A DNA stretch of 64,000 nt from Rhodopseudomonas rhenobacensis (GCF_014203125.1 NZ_JACHIH010000006.1:86228-150227); one strand, 5' to 3'; shown: positions 49,499 through 58,695, counted from the first letter of the stretch. Notes: generated by a model not told the origin, from the sequence alone. Numbers and translations: made by a program.

Positions 49499-50179
49499 TC
49501 AGAACGATCCGTTGCTGTTGCTGCCCTGCAGCGCCAGCTTGGAATTCACCGGCGAATCGCCGTGCTTCGGCTCCAGCACCACCACCACGGCGCCGGGCTT
49601 CACCCGGCTGTAGAGGTCGATCACGTCTTCATTGGTCAACCGGATGCAACCGGAAGAGATCGACGCGCCGATATATTCCGGCTGGTTGGTGCCGTGAATC
49701 CGGAACAGGGTGTCCTTGCCGCCGGAGTAGAGATACAGCGCGCGCGAGCCCATCGGATTGTCCGGGCCGGGGGCGACGAATTTCGGCACGCCGAGCCGGG
49801 AGATCTCGCTCTGCGTCGGGTGCCAGGCCGGCCACTCCGCCATGTTGCCGATCTTGGCGATGCCGGACCACGCCATCGCTTCCTCGCCCACCGTGATGCC
49901 ATAGCGGATCGCCTTGCCGCCGTCCTGCACCAGATAGAGATAGTGATTGTCGGAATCGACCACGATCGAGCCCGGCGCTTCCTTGCGGTGATAATCGACG
50001 ATGGCGCGGCGGAACGGCTCGGCGACCGGCGTCTTGACGTAGGACACCTTGGCCAGCAGCTCCTTGTCGCGCGGCTTGAAAATGTTCTGCGACGTCTCCT
50101 GATAGGTCGTCGTCTGCACGCAGCCGGAAAGCAACAGGCCAGCGGCCAGCAGTCCGAGTTTCGATCCCAAAGTCGCCAT
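49499..50179 (-). CDS. lipoprotein L,D-transpeptidase (YkuD)
   Basis: A 226-residue protein. 'MATLGSKLGLLAAGLLLSGC' is a lipoprotein signal with lipobox LSGC (Cys20), which supports starting here rather than 20 codons upstream. The YkuD domain (about 70-205) ends in the catalytic 'HGTNQPEYIGASISSGCIRL' region (His...Ser-Ser-Gly-Cys). It makes 3-3 cross-links or attaches Braun-type lipoproteins. It faces the extensin-like gene across the shared terminator. Confidence 0.9.
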   Translation of the reverse strand: MATLGSKLGLLAAGLLLSGCVQTTTYQETSQNIFKPRDKELLAKVSYVKTPVAEPFRRAIVDYHRKEAPGSIVVDSDNHYLYLVQDGGKAIRYGITVGEEAMAWSGIAKIGNMAEWPAWHPTQSEISRLGVPKFVAPGPDNPMGSRALYLYSGGKDTLFRIHGTNQPEYIGASISSGCIRLTNEDVIDLYSRVKPGAVVVVLEPKHGDSPVNSKLALQGSNSNGSF

Positions 50180-50527
50180 CTCTTTAATCCAATCGAATTC
50201 CGGCGCGCACACACGCCAAAAACCGGCCTTCGCGGCCACGATTCCATGTGCCCCGATTATCGCCGAAATCCCCCGTCATTCCAGCGCTTAGATGCCGCTC
50301 ACCGTACGCGGCCCGTAAGCTGTGGCAATTTTGTCTCAAAAAACCGGGGCTGCGATGAATTAGCAGGCAGTTGTTGCGGCGCATGAGCCGGCGTTCACGC
50401 GTCTGTCATTACGGCTTGGCAACACCGGGGCAAGTCGGGCGTTGGCGGGCTTGCCAAATCCCGCGGAGTTGCGCACTGCAGGACCGCGTCCCGCCTCGAC
50501 CTGCCCGTCCCCGTTCTCGGAGCTGCA
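50180..50527. other. intergenic region between L,D-transpeptidase and corA
   Basis: About 350 bases between divergent genes. It contains the leader sequences of both but no clear -35/-10 pair, riboswitch or repeat that I can name. No magnesium-sensing leader structure is evident before corA. Confidence 0.4.
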
Positions 50528-51508
50528 ATGATCGCGATCTTCTCCCCGTCCCAGTCTGCGTTGAAGAAATCCGCCGGCTCCGATCTGTCCGAATTGCCCG
50601 CGGACGCGGTCTGGATCGATCTGGAGAAGCCGACCCCGGAAGAGGACCGCGCGGTGGAGCGGCTCGCCGGGGTGGCGGTGCCGACCCGGGAAGACATGCA
50701 GGAGATCGAGATTTCCAGCCGGCTCTACACCGAGAACGGCGCCCGCTACATGACCGCGACGCTGGTCTGCGCCGCCGACACCAATTCGCCGCGGATCAGC
50801 CCGATCACCTTCATCCTCTCCAACCAGCGGCTGGTGACGGTGCGCTACGACGCGCCGAAGCCGTTCCTGCTGGTGGAGAACAAGCTGGCGCGCGGCGTCG
50901 CCCCCGGCACCAACGGCGCGATGGTGCTGTTGGAATTGCTCGACGCGGTGATCGACCGCTGCGCCGACATTCTGGAGCGGGTCGGCGCCGACATCGACCA
51001 GGTCAGCCGCGACATCTTCGAGCCCGACGCCTCGCTGCGCACCGGCCACGCCAAGCGCTATTCCGACATCCTGATCGCGATCGGCCGCAAGGGCGACCTG
51101 ACCTCGAAGGTGCGGGAAAGCCTGGTGTCGATCGGCCGGCTCGTCACCTACGTCACCGCCGAGACCGAGGACATCAAATGGTCGAAGGAGATGCGCGCGC
51201 AGCTGAAAACCATGCAGCGCGACGTCGGCTCCTTGAGCGACCACGCCTCCTATCTGTCGAACAAGATCACCTTCGTGCTCGACGCCATGCTGGGCGTGGT
51301 CAATCTCGAGCAGAACAACATCATCAAGCTGTTCTCGGTGATGGCCGTGGTGTTGATGCCGCCGACCCTGATCGCCTCGATCTACGGCATGAATTTCCGG
51401 CTGATGCCGGAATTGCAATGGCAGCACGGCTACCCGATGGCGCTCGGCATGATGCTGTGCGCCGCGGTGGTGCCGTATCTGCTGTTCAAGTGGAAGAAGT
51501 GGTTGTGA
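50528..51508 (+). CDS. corA: CorA-type magnesium/cobalt transporter
   Basis: A 326-residue CorA. The cytoplasmic helical funnel spans about 1-260, then two membrane helices with the pore motif 'YGMNF' at about 284-288 in 'PTLIASIYGMNFR'. The second helix ends 'PYLLFKWKKWL', a basic C-terminus as expected. It transports Mg2+ (and Co2+ or Ni2+). The 3' 134 bp occur again at 52346-52480, downstream of the Uma2 gene. Confidence 0.93.
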   Translation: MIAIFSPSQSALKKSAGSDLSELPADAVWIDLEKPTPEEDRAVERLAGVAVPTREDMQEIEISSRLYTENGARYMTATLVCAADTNSPRISPITFILSNQRLVTVRYDAPKPFLLVENKLARGVAPGTNGAMVLLELLDAVIDRCADILERVGADIDQVSRDIFEPDASLRTGHAKRYSDILIAIGRKGDLTSKVRESLVSIGRLVTYVTAETEDIKWSKEMRAQLKTMQRDVGSLSDHASYLSNKITFVLDAMLGVVNLEQNNIIKLFSVMAVVLMPPTLIASIYGMNFRLMPELQWQHGYPMALGMMLCAAVVPYLLFKWKKWL

Positions 51509-51604
51509 GGGGGCGCGCCTCGTCGACCGCAAATTCCGCTGGACGCCGCGCCGTTGTGGCGCTGGAATGACGGCTGAGAGCACTGCAACCAGCGGAGGCG
51601 TTCG

Positions 51605-52222
51605 ATGGGAATCGTGGTCTCGGACGACAAGCTCGCCGGGCGCATGTCGGTCGCCGAATTCCGGGCGTTTCAGGACCGGCGCCCCGATCACGAGCGGTGG
51701 GAACTGATTTCTGGTGTTCCAATGATGATGACGCCAGCGACGATCGCGCATAATCGGATCGCCAGCAATCTCGAATGGCTATTGAACAACGCACTCGGTC
51801 GGTTCGATCGGTCGCGGCTTGCCACCCAGCGGCCCGGCATCGAACTCGGCTCGCTTGCCTTTCGCCCGGAGCCCGATGTCGGCGTGATCGACGCCGACTA
51901 CGCCGCCGGTCAGCGCTTCGTCGAGCGTTGCTATCTGTTGGCCGAGATCGTTTCGGCGACCGACGAGTTGCCGGTGCCCGGCAGCGGCGGCCGCTGGATC
52001 GACGTCAAGCGCGAGATCTATCTGGCGCATCCGCCCTGCGAGGCGGTGCTGATCGTCGAGCAGGATCGCATCGAGGTTGCGGTCGATATCAGGTCGAACG
52101 ACGGCTGGACCTCCGCACGGCTCAGCGGCCCCGAAGCCGAATTGCGACTGCCGGCGTTCGGGCTAAGTTGCGCGCTCGCCGCGCTTTACGACGGCACGCC
52201 GCTGATGCCGCGGAGCGCGTAG
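51605..52222 (+). CDS. Uma2 family (DUF820) putative endonuclease-like protein
   Basis: A 205-residue protein with the restriction-endonuclease-like Uma2 core: 'ERWELISGVPMMMTPATIAHN', the metal-site 'RPEPDVGVID' and 'LLAEIVSATDE', and 'DVKREIYLAHP' (the PD-(D/E)xK-like Lys). Uma2 proteins are numerous in cyanobacteria and alphaproteobacteria; cellular function is mostly unknown. The gene is bracketed by the corA end and its duplicate, and its stop lies in a GTAGGGTGGG repeat tract, so it looks like an inserted cassette. Confidence 0.85.
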   Translation: MGIVVSDDKLAGRMSVAEFRAFQDRRPDHERWELISGVPMMMTPATIAHNRIASNLEWLLNNALGRFDRSRLATQRPGIELGSLAFRPEPDVGVIDADYAAGQRFVERCYLLAEIVSATDELPVPGSGGRWIDVKREIYLAHPPCEAVLIVEQDRIEVAVDIRSNDGWTSARLSGPEAELRLPAFGLSCALAALYDGTPLMPRSA

Positions 52223-52342
52223 GGTGGGAGCTTGTAGGGTGGGAGCTTGTAGGGTGGGTTAGCGCGCAGCGCGTAACCCACCGAGCAGACCGTGGCGTGT
52301 GCGGCGGTGGGTTACGGCGCAACAGCGCCTAACCCACCCTAC
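52219..52342. repeat. GTAGGGTGGG repeat tract and 94-bp inverted-repeat element
   Basis: Two tandem 15-mers GTAGGGTGGGAGCTT (52219-52248) precede a 94-bp element (52249-52342) with 14-bp perfect terminal inverted repeats GTAGGGTGGGTTAG / CTAACCCACCCTAC. The element looks like a MITE-type mobile repeat. It ends 3 bases before the duplicated corA fragment begins. Confidence 0.7.
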
Positions 52343-52345
52343 GGG

Positions 52346-52480
52346 CTACGGCATGAATTTCCGGCTGATGCCGGAATTGCAATGGCAGCACGGCTATCCG
52401 ATGGCGCTTCGGCATGATGCTGTGCGCCGCGGTGGTGCCGTATCTGCTGTTCAAGTGGAAGAAGTGGTTGTGAGGGGGCG
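52346..52480 (+). pseudogene. duplicated 3' fragment of corA
   Basis: These 135 bp repeat the last 127 bp of corA plus 7 bp beyond its stop (51382-51515) with one substitution (C to T) and one inserted T, which shifts the frame. It begins at the pore motif codons and includes the stop TGA. It has no start and cannot encode a transporter. It marks the far side of the Uma2 cassette. Confidence 0.9.
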
Positions 52481-52490
52481 ATTCAGCAAG

Positions 52491-52619
52491 CGTAGCCCGG
52501 ATGGAGCGAAGCGAAATCCGGGACAAAATATCGGGCGGCCTCTTGGCAAGATATCACACCGATACAACTGCGGCGGAGAGACCATGTCCCCGGATTTCGC
52601 TGCGCTTCATCCGGGCTAC
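52491..52619. repeat. inverted repeat, CCCGGATGGAGCGAAG type
   Basis: CGTAGCCCGGATGGAGCGAA (52491-52510) and its near inverse ending TTCATCCGGGCTAC (52606-52619) enclose about 65 bp of non-coding DNA. The arms are 30 bp each and about 85% complementary. It is an intergenic palindromic repeat unlike the A-C families. Confidence 0.6.
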
Positions 52620-52639
52620 AGCGCTACAGCGCCGACCCA

Positions 52640-52667
52640 TTGACAGTTCCCCAATCCTGATTATATT
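52640..52667 (+). promoter_or_regulatory. near-consensus sigma70 promoter for possible ncRNA
   Basis: TTGACA (52640-52645), 16-bp spacer, TATATT (52662-52667). It is one of the two best sigma70 matches seen in the host part and is not followed by any credible ORF with an RBS. Transcription would start near 52674 and enter the structured region. Confidence 0.6.
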
Positions 52668-52673
52668 CCTAGT

Positions 52674-53010
52674 CGTCCTGTCCGTGAGGGGCGCTTCTCG
52701 AGGGCGCTTTTGAAGCGGGACAGAGCGAGCGGCGGGGCGACCCGCCAAATACTCGCTGCCGAGAGGGAGGCAACTCCCACGCGGTCGACGCGGCGTCCCG
52801 CGCTGGTGCCTCGCAAGCATCACCCGGGAGGCCCCAGGTCACCGTCCGGGCCCACTAGGAGGCTCTGCCACTTGCTGGTTGGCTGGACGCGGGACAGGTG
52901 AAGGCGGGGAAAGCCCGCTGGATCAGTGGTGCGGAGTGCATCGCGCCTGTCCCCGGAAGCACGGTCCCGGGGCCATAAATCGCCGCAGGTGGCGCGCCGC
53001 AAGGCGACGC
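52674..53010 (+). ncRNA. candidate structured non-coding RNA
   Basis: After a strong promoter the sequence gives consecutive stable hairpins: GGCGGG-GCGA-CCCGCC (near 52732) and GGGAG-GCAA-CTCCC (near 52767), both GNRA-capped, an earlier CTGTCC...GGACAG-enclosed arm (from 52678), GACG-CGG-CGTC (near 52788) and CCCCGG...CCGGGG (near 52953). ORFs present lack RBS and show Arg-rich shadow composition. I recognise no known RNA family. The 3' end is arbitrary and no U-run was found. Confidence 0.35.
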
Positions 53011-53231
53011 GGTTGGCTTCTCGCCGTTCGCAGCGGCCGGGAAACAACCGCGAAACAACCACCCCCGCGCCATGCGGCGCGCCTCCCCCCTCATTGCGTC
53101 GAGGGGGGCACTTCGCAAAGCTCGGGCGCTCCGCGTCGCGAGATCGCGAGCGGCTATCCGGGGTTCATCGTGGCTGTTTGAAACATCCAAGCCGAGATCA
53201 TGAAGCGCAATGCCGCGCTCCGCTCCCTGCG
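53011..53231. other. unexplained intergenic DNA
   Basis: GC-rich stretch with short inverted repeats (for example GGCGCGCC motifs) but no ORF with RBS, promoter or terminator that I can support. It may be the tail of the candidate RNA element or remnant of a mobile repeat. Confidence 0.4.
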
Positions 53232-53339
53232 GTCATCGCCCGGCTTGACCGGGCGACCCAGTATTCCAGAGCGTCGATCGGGCTGCATGCAGCCGCAAGC
53301 GCTCTGGAATACTGGATCCCCGCTTTCGCGGGGATGACA
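53232..53339. repeat. intergenic palindromic repeat, family A copy 4
   Basis: GTCATCGCCCGGCTTGACCG at the left and CCCCGCTTTCGCGGGGATGAC at the right, with the shared inner arms CCAGTATTCCAGAGCG and CGCTCTGGAATACTGG. The inner arms are a perfect 16-bp inverted repeat. It is related to the other A copies by the core and the GTCAT/ATGAC ends. Confidence 0.65.
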
Positions 53340-53455
53340 CCTATATCTGGAGGCGCGGGAGTGCACTGACGGCCGATCTCCGACAAGAGTCCAGCACCGC
53401 CTGCGCTGCGGCAGCAGCAAGTTCGCGGCCGCAAACCCGCGCCGCAGCTGCCCAG

Positions 53456-54400
53456 CTACTCCGCCGCCTTTTTCGCCAGCTCCGCCTTCGGCCGGCCGAA
53501 GTCGGCGGCTGCGGCGTCCTGGCCGATGTCGACGATGCCGCGGCGGATGGTGCGGGTGCGGGCGAAGTGCTCGTACAAGGCGTCGCCGTCGCCGCGGCGG
53601 ATCGCGCGGGTCAGTTTCGACAGATCCTCCTGGAATTCGCCGAGCATCTCCAGCACCGCGTCCTTGTTGTTCAGGAACACGTCGCGCCACATCGTCGGAT
53701 CGGACGCCGCGATGCGGGTGAAATCGCGAAAGCCGCCGGCGGAAAACTTCAGCACCTCCGAGCGCGTCACCCCTTCGAGCTCCTCGGCGGTGCCTACGAT
53801 TGTGTAGGCGATCAGATGCGGCAGATGGCTGGTCACCGCCAGCACCAGATCGTGGTGTTCGGCGGCCATCACCTCGACATTGGCGCCGAGCGCGCTCCAG
53901 AACGCCGCCAGCTTCTCCACTGCCTTGGGATCGGCGCCTTCGGGCGGCGTCAGGATGCACCAGCGGTTGATGAACAGTTCGGCGAAGCCGGAATCCGGGC
54001 CGGAATTCTCGGTGCCGGCGACCGGATGCGCCGGGATCAGATGCACGCCGGCCGGCAGATGTTCGGCCATCGCGTGCAGCACCGCGGCCTTCACCGAGCC
54101 GACGTCGGAGACGATCGCGCCGGGTGCCAGATGCGGCGCGATCTCCTTGGCGACCTCGGCGGAGGCGCCGACCGGAATGCACAGGATGACGAGGTCGGCG
54201 TCCTTCACCGCCTCGGCATTGCTCTCGAACACCTGATCGACGATGCCGAGTTCGGCGACCCGCGCGCGGGTCTCAGCCGAACGCGCGGTGGCGACGATCT
54301 CGGAGGCCAGACCCTGCGCCCGCGCGCCGCGCGCGATCGAGCCGCCGATCAGCCCGAAGCCGATCAGCGCCAGCCGTTTGAAGGGCGCCGTGGCGATCAT
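53456..54400 (-). CDS. tyrC: prephenate/arogenate dehydrogenase
   Basis: A 314-residue NAD(P)-dependent enzyme. The Rossmann motif '[14 protein letters not shown]' (about 12-25) and '[10 protein letters not shown]' with '[11 protein letters not shown]' are typical for the TyrA/TyrC group; no chorismate-mutase domain is fused. It oxidatively decarboxylates prephenate or arogenate in tyrosine synthesis. It overlaps hisC by 4 bases, so it is in the operon of chorismate mutase, hisC and tyrC. Confidence 0.92.
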   Translation of the reverse strand: MIATAPFKRLALIGFGLIGGSIARGARAQGLASEIVATARSAETRARVAELGIVDQVFESNAEAVKDADLVILCIPVGASAEVAKEIAPHLAPGAIVSDVGSVKAAVLHAMAEHLPAGVHLIPAHPVAGTENSGPDSGFAELFINRWCILTPPEGADPKAVEKLAAFWSALGANVEVMAAEHHDLVLAVTSHLPHLIAYTIVGTAEELEGVTRSEVLKFSAGGFRDFTRIAASDPTMWRDVFLNNKDAVLEMLGEFQEDLSKLTRAIRRGDGDALYEHFARTRTIRRGIVDIGQDAAAADFGRPKAELAKKAAE

Positions 54401-55494
54401 TTCTGCGCCATGAAGTCGGCGACCGCGTCGACCACCAAGCGGTTGGCCTCCTCGGTGCCGATGGTCATGCGCAGCGCATCCGGCAGGCCGTAATTGTTCA
54501 GCGCGCGCAGCACCAGCCCGCGCTTGGTCAGGAACGCGTCGGCATCGGCCGCGGTCTTGCCCTTCCTCGTCGGGAAATGGATCAGCACGAAGTTGCAGAC
54601 GCTCGGCGTCACGGTGAGGCCGAGCTTGGTGAATTCCTCGGTCAGCCAGCCGCGCCATTGTTCGGTGAAGCTGCGCGACATCTCGACATGCGCGGTGTCC
54701 TCGATCGCCGCGACCGCGGCGAGCTGCGCCGGGACCGAGGTGTTGAACGGGCCGCGGATCCGGTTCATCGCGTCGACGATGGCGGCGGGACCGAACATCC
54801 AGCCGATGCGCAGCGCGGCGAGGCCGTGGATCTTGGAAAAGGTCCTCGTCACGACGGTGTTGTCGGTGGTCGAGACCAGCTCGATGCCGCTCTCGTAGTC
54901 GTTCTTCGAGACGTAGTCCGCATAGGCGCCGTCGAGCACCAGGATGACGTGCTCGGGCAGGTTCGCGCGGAGCCGCTTCACCTCGTCGAACGGCACGTAG
55001 GTGCCGGTCGGGTTGTTCGGGTTGGCGAGCCACACCAGCTTGGTGTTCGGCGACACCTTGGCGAGGATGGCGTCGACGTCGCAGGTGAAGTCCTTCTCTT
55101 CGGCGATCACCAGCTTGGCGCCGTTCGCCATGGTGGCGATCGGATAGACCAGAAAGCCGTAGGTGGTGGCGATCGCCTCGTCACCGGGCGACAGATAAGT
55201 GTGCGCCAACAGGTTGAGGATCTCGTCGGAGCCGGCGCCGCAGATGATGCGGTCGGGATCGAGCCCGTAGGCGCGGCCGATCGCTTCGCGCAGCACCCGC
55301 GAGGTGCCTTCCGGATAATCCTCGAGATGATCCGCCGCGCCCTTGTACGCCGCGATCGCGTGCGGCGAGGGGCCGAACGGGGTCTCGTTGGCGGACAGCT
55401 TGAACACCTTGCGGCCGGGTTCGGCGACCGGGCTCTTGCCGGGGGTGTAGGGCGCAATATCGAGAATGCCGGGATTCGGCACGGGGCGGGACAT
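54397..55494 (-). CDS. hisC: histidinol-phosphate/aromatic aminotransferase
   Basis: A 365-residue class I/II PLP aminotransferase. '[13 protein letters not shown]', '[11 protein letters not shown]', 'DGAYADYV' and the PLP Lys in '[17 protein letters not shown]' are present. ATG 55494 is used because GGAG lies 7 bases upstream. Placement between chorismate mutase and prephenate dehydrogenase suggests that it works as the aromatic aminotransferase for Tyr and Phe, perhaps besides histidine. Confidence 0.92.
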   Translation of the reverse strand: MSRPVPNPGILDIAPYTPGKSPVAEPGRKVFKLSANETPFGPSPHAIAAYKGAADHLEDYPEGTSRVLREAIGRAYGLDPDRIICGAGSDEILNLLAHTYLSPGDEAIATTYGFLVYPIATMANGAKLVIAEEKDFTCDVDAILAKVSPNTKLVWLANPNNPTGTYVPFDEVKRLRANLPEHVILVLDGAYADYVSKNDYESGIELVSTTDNTVVTRTFSKIHGLAALRIGWMFGPAAIVDAMNRIRGPFNTSVPAQLAAVAAIEDTAHVEMSRSFTEQWRGWLTEEFTKLGLTVTPSVCNFVLIHFPTRKGKTAADADAFLTKRGLVLRALNNYGLPDALRMTIGTEEANRLVVDAVADFMAQK

Positions 55495-55521
55495 CGTCAA
55501 ACTCCAGATGATGACGCGGGA

Positions 55522-56373
55522 TCAGGTTTTCGGCGCGCCGGTCGGGGGCACCATATAGCGGGTTGCATGGCTGCCGACGAGGGCCGAGGAGCGCAGCGAG
55601 GCGCCGGCCTCGACCAGCGCCGCCTTGACGGCCTCGAGGCTGGTCGCCGCGGTGATCGAGATCAGCAGCGCGGCGCCGTCGAACGCGGTATCCGGCACTG
55701 CGACGATCTCGGCCAAGGGCGACAGCGCCCGGGCGATCTCGGCATTCCAGCCGGACACCCGCACGCTCCACATCTCGACCTCGGTGACCATGGCGCTGTC
55801 GGCGACGCGCGACACCACGAACACCGGCAAGGCGGCGGGATGGTCGGCGCGCTCGATGAACGGCAGCCTTGCGATGATCTTCGGCGCGCCCGCGGTTTCC
55901 AGCGCGACCCACCACGGCGTGCGGCTCGAGGTCGCCGACACCAGCGCCAGATCGCCCTTCGAGCGCGACACCCCGTCGACCGCGGCCTGCGCGGAAAAAT
56001 GCGGCACGAACGGCACGGTGAAGCCGAAATGGAATCGCGCGGAATCCCGCATCGCGGATTCGCCGAGCGAGAGATCGGCATGCACCGAGAACGGCGCCTG
56101 CACATAGGTGAAGGTCGCGATGATCACCCGCCAGATGCTTTCCACGGTATCGAGCGGCAGGATGCCGTGATGGCGCTGCACCAGCCGGCGCATCATGTCG
56201 GCCTCGCGCGCCGGGCGGAACGCGGAGCCGACCTCCTGGGTCTGCTTTACCGAGATCAGCCGGTCGATGATGTCGGCGCGCTGCATCAAGAGGTTGTGGA
56301 CCTGCTCGTCGATCGAATCGATTTCGCGGCGCAGATTCGCCAGCGACGGCGGCGAGGGAGGCAAAGTGGACAT
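55522..56373 (-). CDS. chorismate mutase (AroQ) with C-terminal domain of unclear function
   Basis: A 283-residue protein. The AroQ domain (about 10-95) shows 'LANLRREIDSIDEQVHNLLMQRADII' and 'RLISVKQTQEVGSAFRPAREADMMRRL'. The C-terminal 190 residues are alpha/beta and resemble a prephenate-dehydratase-like region but without the TRF motif I would expect. It supplies prephenate to tyrC and hisC. The start at 56373 follows GAAGG. Confidence 0.85.
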   Translation of the reverse strand: MSTLPPSPPSLANLRREIDSIDEQVHNLLMQRADIIDRLISVKQTQEVGSAFRPAREADMMRRLVQRHHGILPLDTVESIWRVIIATFTYVQAPFSVHADLSLGESAMRDSARFHFGFTVPFVPHFSAQAAVDGVSRSKGDLALVSATSSRTPWWVALETAGAPKIIARLPFIERADHPAALPVFVVSRVADSAMVTEVEMWSVRVSGWNAEIARALSPLAEIVAVPDTAFDGAALLISITAATSLEAVKAALVEAGASLRSSALVGSHATRYMVPPTGAPKT

Positions 56374-56542
56374 TGTTGAAGACCTTCGAGGGACGCGAGA
56401 GGCGCTCCCGCCAAGCCATCCCGGTTCGGTCACGGCCGACCGCCGGGCAAGAGGCATTGCTTAAGAAAGAGCGGCCGCGAAAGCAAAGAAAAGCTTAAGG
56501 CTTTGGCTGCCACACAGGAGACCGGCCATTCCGCGGCGGCGC

Positions 56543-56571
56543 TTGACGAAAGACCCCTGTGGGATTAATGT
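56543..56571 (+). promoter_or_regulatory. sigma70 promoter of metX-metW
   Basis: TTGACG (56543-56548), 17-bp spacer, TAATGT (56566-56571). It is directly upstream of the SAM-II riboswitch and gives a start site near 56578. Confidence 0.75.
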
Positions 56572-56578
56572 CTTAGCT

Positions 56579-56636
56579 CGTCGTGGTCATTTGAGCCGGC
56601 CGGCTTGCAGCCACGTTAAACAACTCGCTAAACAGG
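56579..56636 (+). promoter_or_regulatory. SAM-II riboswitch
   Basis: The conserved H-type pseudoknot of SAM-II: P1 CGTGG (56582-56586) with CCACG (56611-56615), the 'TTGAGCCGGCCGGCTTGCAG' loop segment, and the 3' 'GTTAAACAA' and 'GCTAAAC' (56627-56633). It binds S-adenosylmethionine and turns off downstream genes. It precedes an intrinsic terminator and metX, a classical location in alphaproteobacteria. Confidence 0.9.
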
Positions 56637-56653
56637 CCGGGGACAGTTTGATC

Positions 56654-56684
56654 CCGGCCGAACATTGTTCAGGCCGGTTTTTTT
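56654..56684 (+). terminator. attenuator terminator of the SAM-II leader
   Basis: CCGGCC (56654-56659) with GAAC, loop ATT, GTTC, bulged A, GGCCGG (56672-56677), then seven T (56678-56684). It lies 18 bases after the riboswitch and 46 bases before the metX ATG. SAM binding is expected to favour this terminator. Confidence 0.82.
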
Positions 56685-56730
56685 GTGCCCGATCGATGTT
56701 GCTGGGAACCGTGAGGAGACCGGTCTCAAG

Positions 56731-57933
56731 ATGGTGAAGGTTCAGTCGGTCCATAGCCAGGCGATCCACGCCGAGGAGCGCGCCCACGAGGCGGACCATC
56801 CGTCGTCGCAAGTGGCGCGGTTCGGCGCCGAGCAGCCGTTGCGGCTGGATTGCGGCGTCGACCTGGCGCCGTTCCAGATCGCCTACCAGACTTATGGCGA
56901 GCTCAACGCCGACAAATCCAACGCCATCCTGGTCTGCCACGCGCTGACCGGCGACCAGCACGTCGCCAATATCCACCCGGTGACCGGCAAGCCCGGCTGG
57001 TGGCAGACCCTGGTCGGCCCCGGCAAGCCGCTCGACCCCGAGCGGTTCTTCATTATCTGTTCCAACGTGATCGGCAGCTGCATGGGCTCGACCGGCCCGT
57101 CCTCGACCAACCCGGCGACCGGCAAGCCGTGGGGGCTGGATTTCCCGATCATCACCATTCCGGACATGGTCCGGGCGCAGGCGATGCTGATCGACCGGCT
57201 CGGCATCGACCGGCTGTTCTGCGTGGTCGGCGGCTCGATGGGCGGCATGCAGACGCTGCAATGGACCGTGGCCTATCCGAAGCGGGTGGCCTCGGCGCTG
57301 GCGATCGCCTGCTCGACGCGGCATTCGGCGCAGAACATCGCCTTCCACGAGCTCGGCCGCCAGGCCGTGATGGCCGATCCGGACTGGCGCCACGGCCGCT
57401 ATTACGAGGAGGGCACCTACCCCCACCGCGGCCTCGGCGTGGCGCGGATGGCCGCGCACATCACCTATCTCTCCGACGCCGCCTTGCACCGCAAGTTCGG
57501 CCGCAGGATGCAGGACCGCGAGCTGCCGACGTTTTCGTTCGACGCCGACTTCCAGGTCGAAAGCTATCTGCGCTATCAGGGCTCGTCCTTCGTCGAGCGG
57601 TTCGACGCCAACAGCTATCTGTATCTGACCCGGGCGATGGACTATTTCGACATCGCCGCCGACCATAACGGCGTGCTGGCGGAGGCGTTTCGCGACACCG
57701 CGACGCGGTTCTGCGTGGTGTCGTTCACCTCGGACTGGCTGTTTCCGACCTCGGAATCCCGCAACGTGGTGCACGCGCTGAACGCCGGCGGCGCGCGGGT
57801 GTCGTTCGCCGAGATCGAGACCGATCGCGGCCACGACGCCTTCCTGCTCGACGTGCCGGAATTCGTCGATATCGCGCGCGCCTTTTTGCAATCGGCCGGC
57901 GTGGCGCACGGTCTCGTCGCGAAAGGCAAGTGA
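56731..57933 (+). CDS. metX: homoserine O-acetyltransferase
   Basis: A 400-residue alpha/beta hydrolase-fold enzyme. The nucleophile motif '[14 protein letters not shown]' has Ser169; Asp and His are in '[10 protein letters not shown]' and 'GHDAFLL'. '[26 protein letters not shown]' is the family signature. It acetylates homoserine for methionine synthesis. The ATG at 56731 follows GAGGAG by 12 bases; the in-frame upstream ATG at 56665 lies inside the terminator and is rejected. Repressed by SAM through the leader. Confidence 0.95.
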   Translation: MVKVQSVHSQAIHAEERAHEADHPSSQVARFGAEQPLRLDCGVDLAPFQIAYQTYGELNADKSNAILVCHALTGDQHVANIHPVTGKPGWWQTLVGPGKPLDPERFFIICSNVIGSCMGSTGPSSTNPATGKPWGLDFPIITIPDMVRAQAMLIDRLGIDRLFCVVGGSMGGMQTLQWTVAYPKRVASALAIACSTRHSAQNIAFHELGRQAVMADPDWRHGRYYEEGTYPHRGLGVARMAAHITYLSDAALHRKFGRRMQDRELPTFSFDADFQVESYLRYQGSSFVERFDANSYLYLTRAMDYFDIAADHNGVLAEAFRDTATRFCVVSFTSDWLFPTSESRNVVHALNAGGARVSFAEIETDRGHDAFLLDVPEFVDIARAFLQSAGVAHGLVAKGK

Positions 57934-57934
57934 C

Positions 57935-58600
57935 ATGTCGGCTCAGGAATCACTGCCTTTCATCGCGCCGGAACCGCATCCGCTGAAGTGCTACCGTGCC
58001 GACCACGTGCTGGTCGCCGAGATGGTCGAGCCCGGTTCCAAGGTGCTCGACGTCGGCTGCGGCGAGGGCGACCTGTTGCAGCTGTTGGAAACCCGCGGCA
58101 TCGACGGCCGCGGCATCGAATTGTCGCGCGAGGGCGTCAACCGCTGCGTCTCCCGCGGGCTCGCCGTGGTGCAGGGCGACGCCGACACCGACCTCGTCAA
58201 CTATCCGAACGACGCCTTCGACTACGTGATCCTGTCGCAGACGCTGCAGGCGACGCGGCAGCCGCGCGTCGTGCTGGAAAACCTGCTGCGGATCGGGCGG
58301 CGCGCCATCGTGTCGTTTCCGAATTTCGGCTATCTCAACATGCGGCTGCAGCTGTTGATCCACGGCCAGATGCCGCGCACCGAGAATCTGCCGGCGACCT
58401 GGTACGACACCCCGAACATCCACTTCTGCACCATCAAGGATTTCGTGCTGCTGTGCGACGAGATCAACGTCAAGATGGAGCGCGCGGTGGCGCTCGATCA
58501 GCACGGCCGCCCGCTGCGGCTGAACGCGCCGTGGTGGTTCTGGAACCTGTTCGGCGAGCAGGGGGTGTTCTTGCTGAGCCGCGCGGAGAAGACCAAATAG
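57935..58600 (+). CDS. metW: MetW methyltransferase-like protein
   Basis: A 221-residue MetW: class I methyltransferase motif 'VLDVGCGEGDLLQLLETRG' (about 38-56), 'DADTDLVNYPNDAFDYVILSQTLQ' and 'PWWFWNLFGEQGVFLLSR'. It starts 1 base after metX and is always adjacent to it in this branch; it supports MetX function in homoserine acetylation. GAAAGG serves as RBS within the metX 3' end. Confidence 0.95.
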   Translation: MSAQESLPFIAPEPHPLKCYRADHVLVAEMVEPGSKVLDVGCGEGDLLQLLETRGIDGRGIELSREGVNRCVSRGLAVVQGDADTDLVNYPNDAFDYVILSQTLQATRQPRVVLENLLRIGRRAIVSFPNFGYLNMRLQLLIHGQMPRTENLPATWYDTPNIHFCTIKDFVLLCDEINVKMERAVALDQHGRPLRLNAPWWFWNLFGEQGVFLLSRAEKTK

Positions 58601-58695
58601 GCAGTCGAACCGCGATGCCGTGTCCCGGACGCGGTCCTGCGTCGTTGCCCTACATACTCCAAGTTAGTCGCAGCGCCTCTGCAACGGCGGCGCGC

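Noticed and set aside
52219..52263. Tandem 15-mers as a CRISPR array
   Set aside because: Two full copies and one diverging copy with no spacers; this is a simple tandem repeat next to an inverted-repeat element.
52710..53181. Short ORFs in the corA-tyrC gap
   Set aside because: No ribosome-binding sites, Arg/Pro-rich shadow composition and strong RNA-like hairpins in the same DNA.
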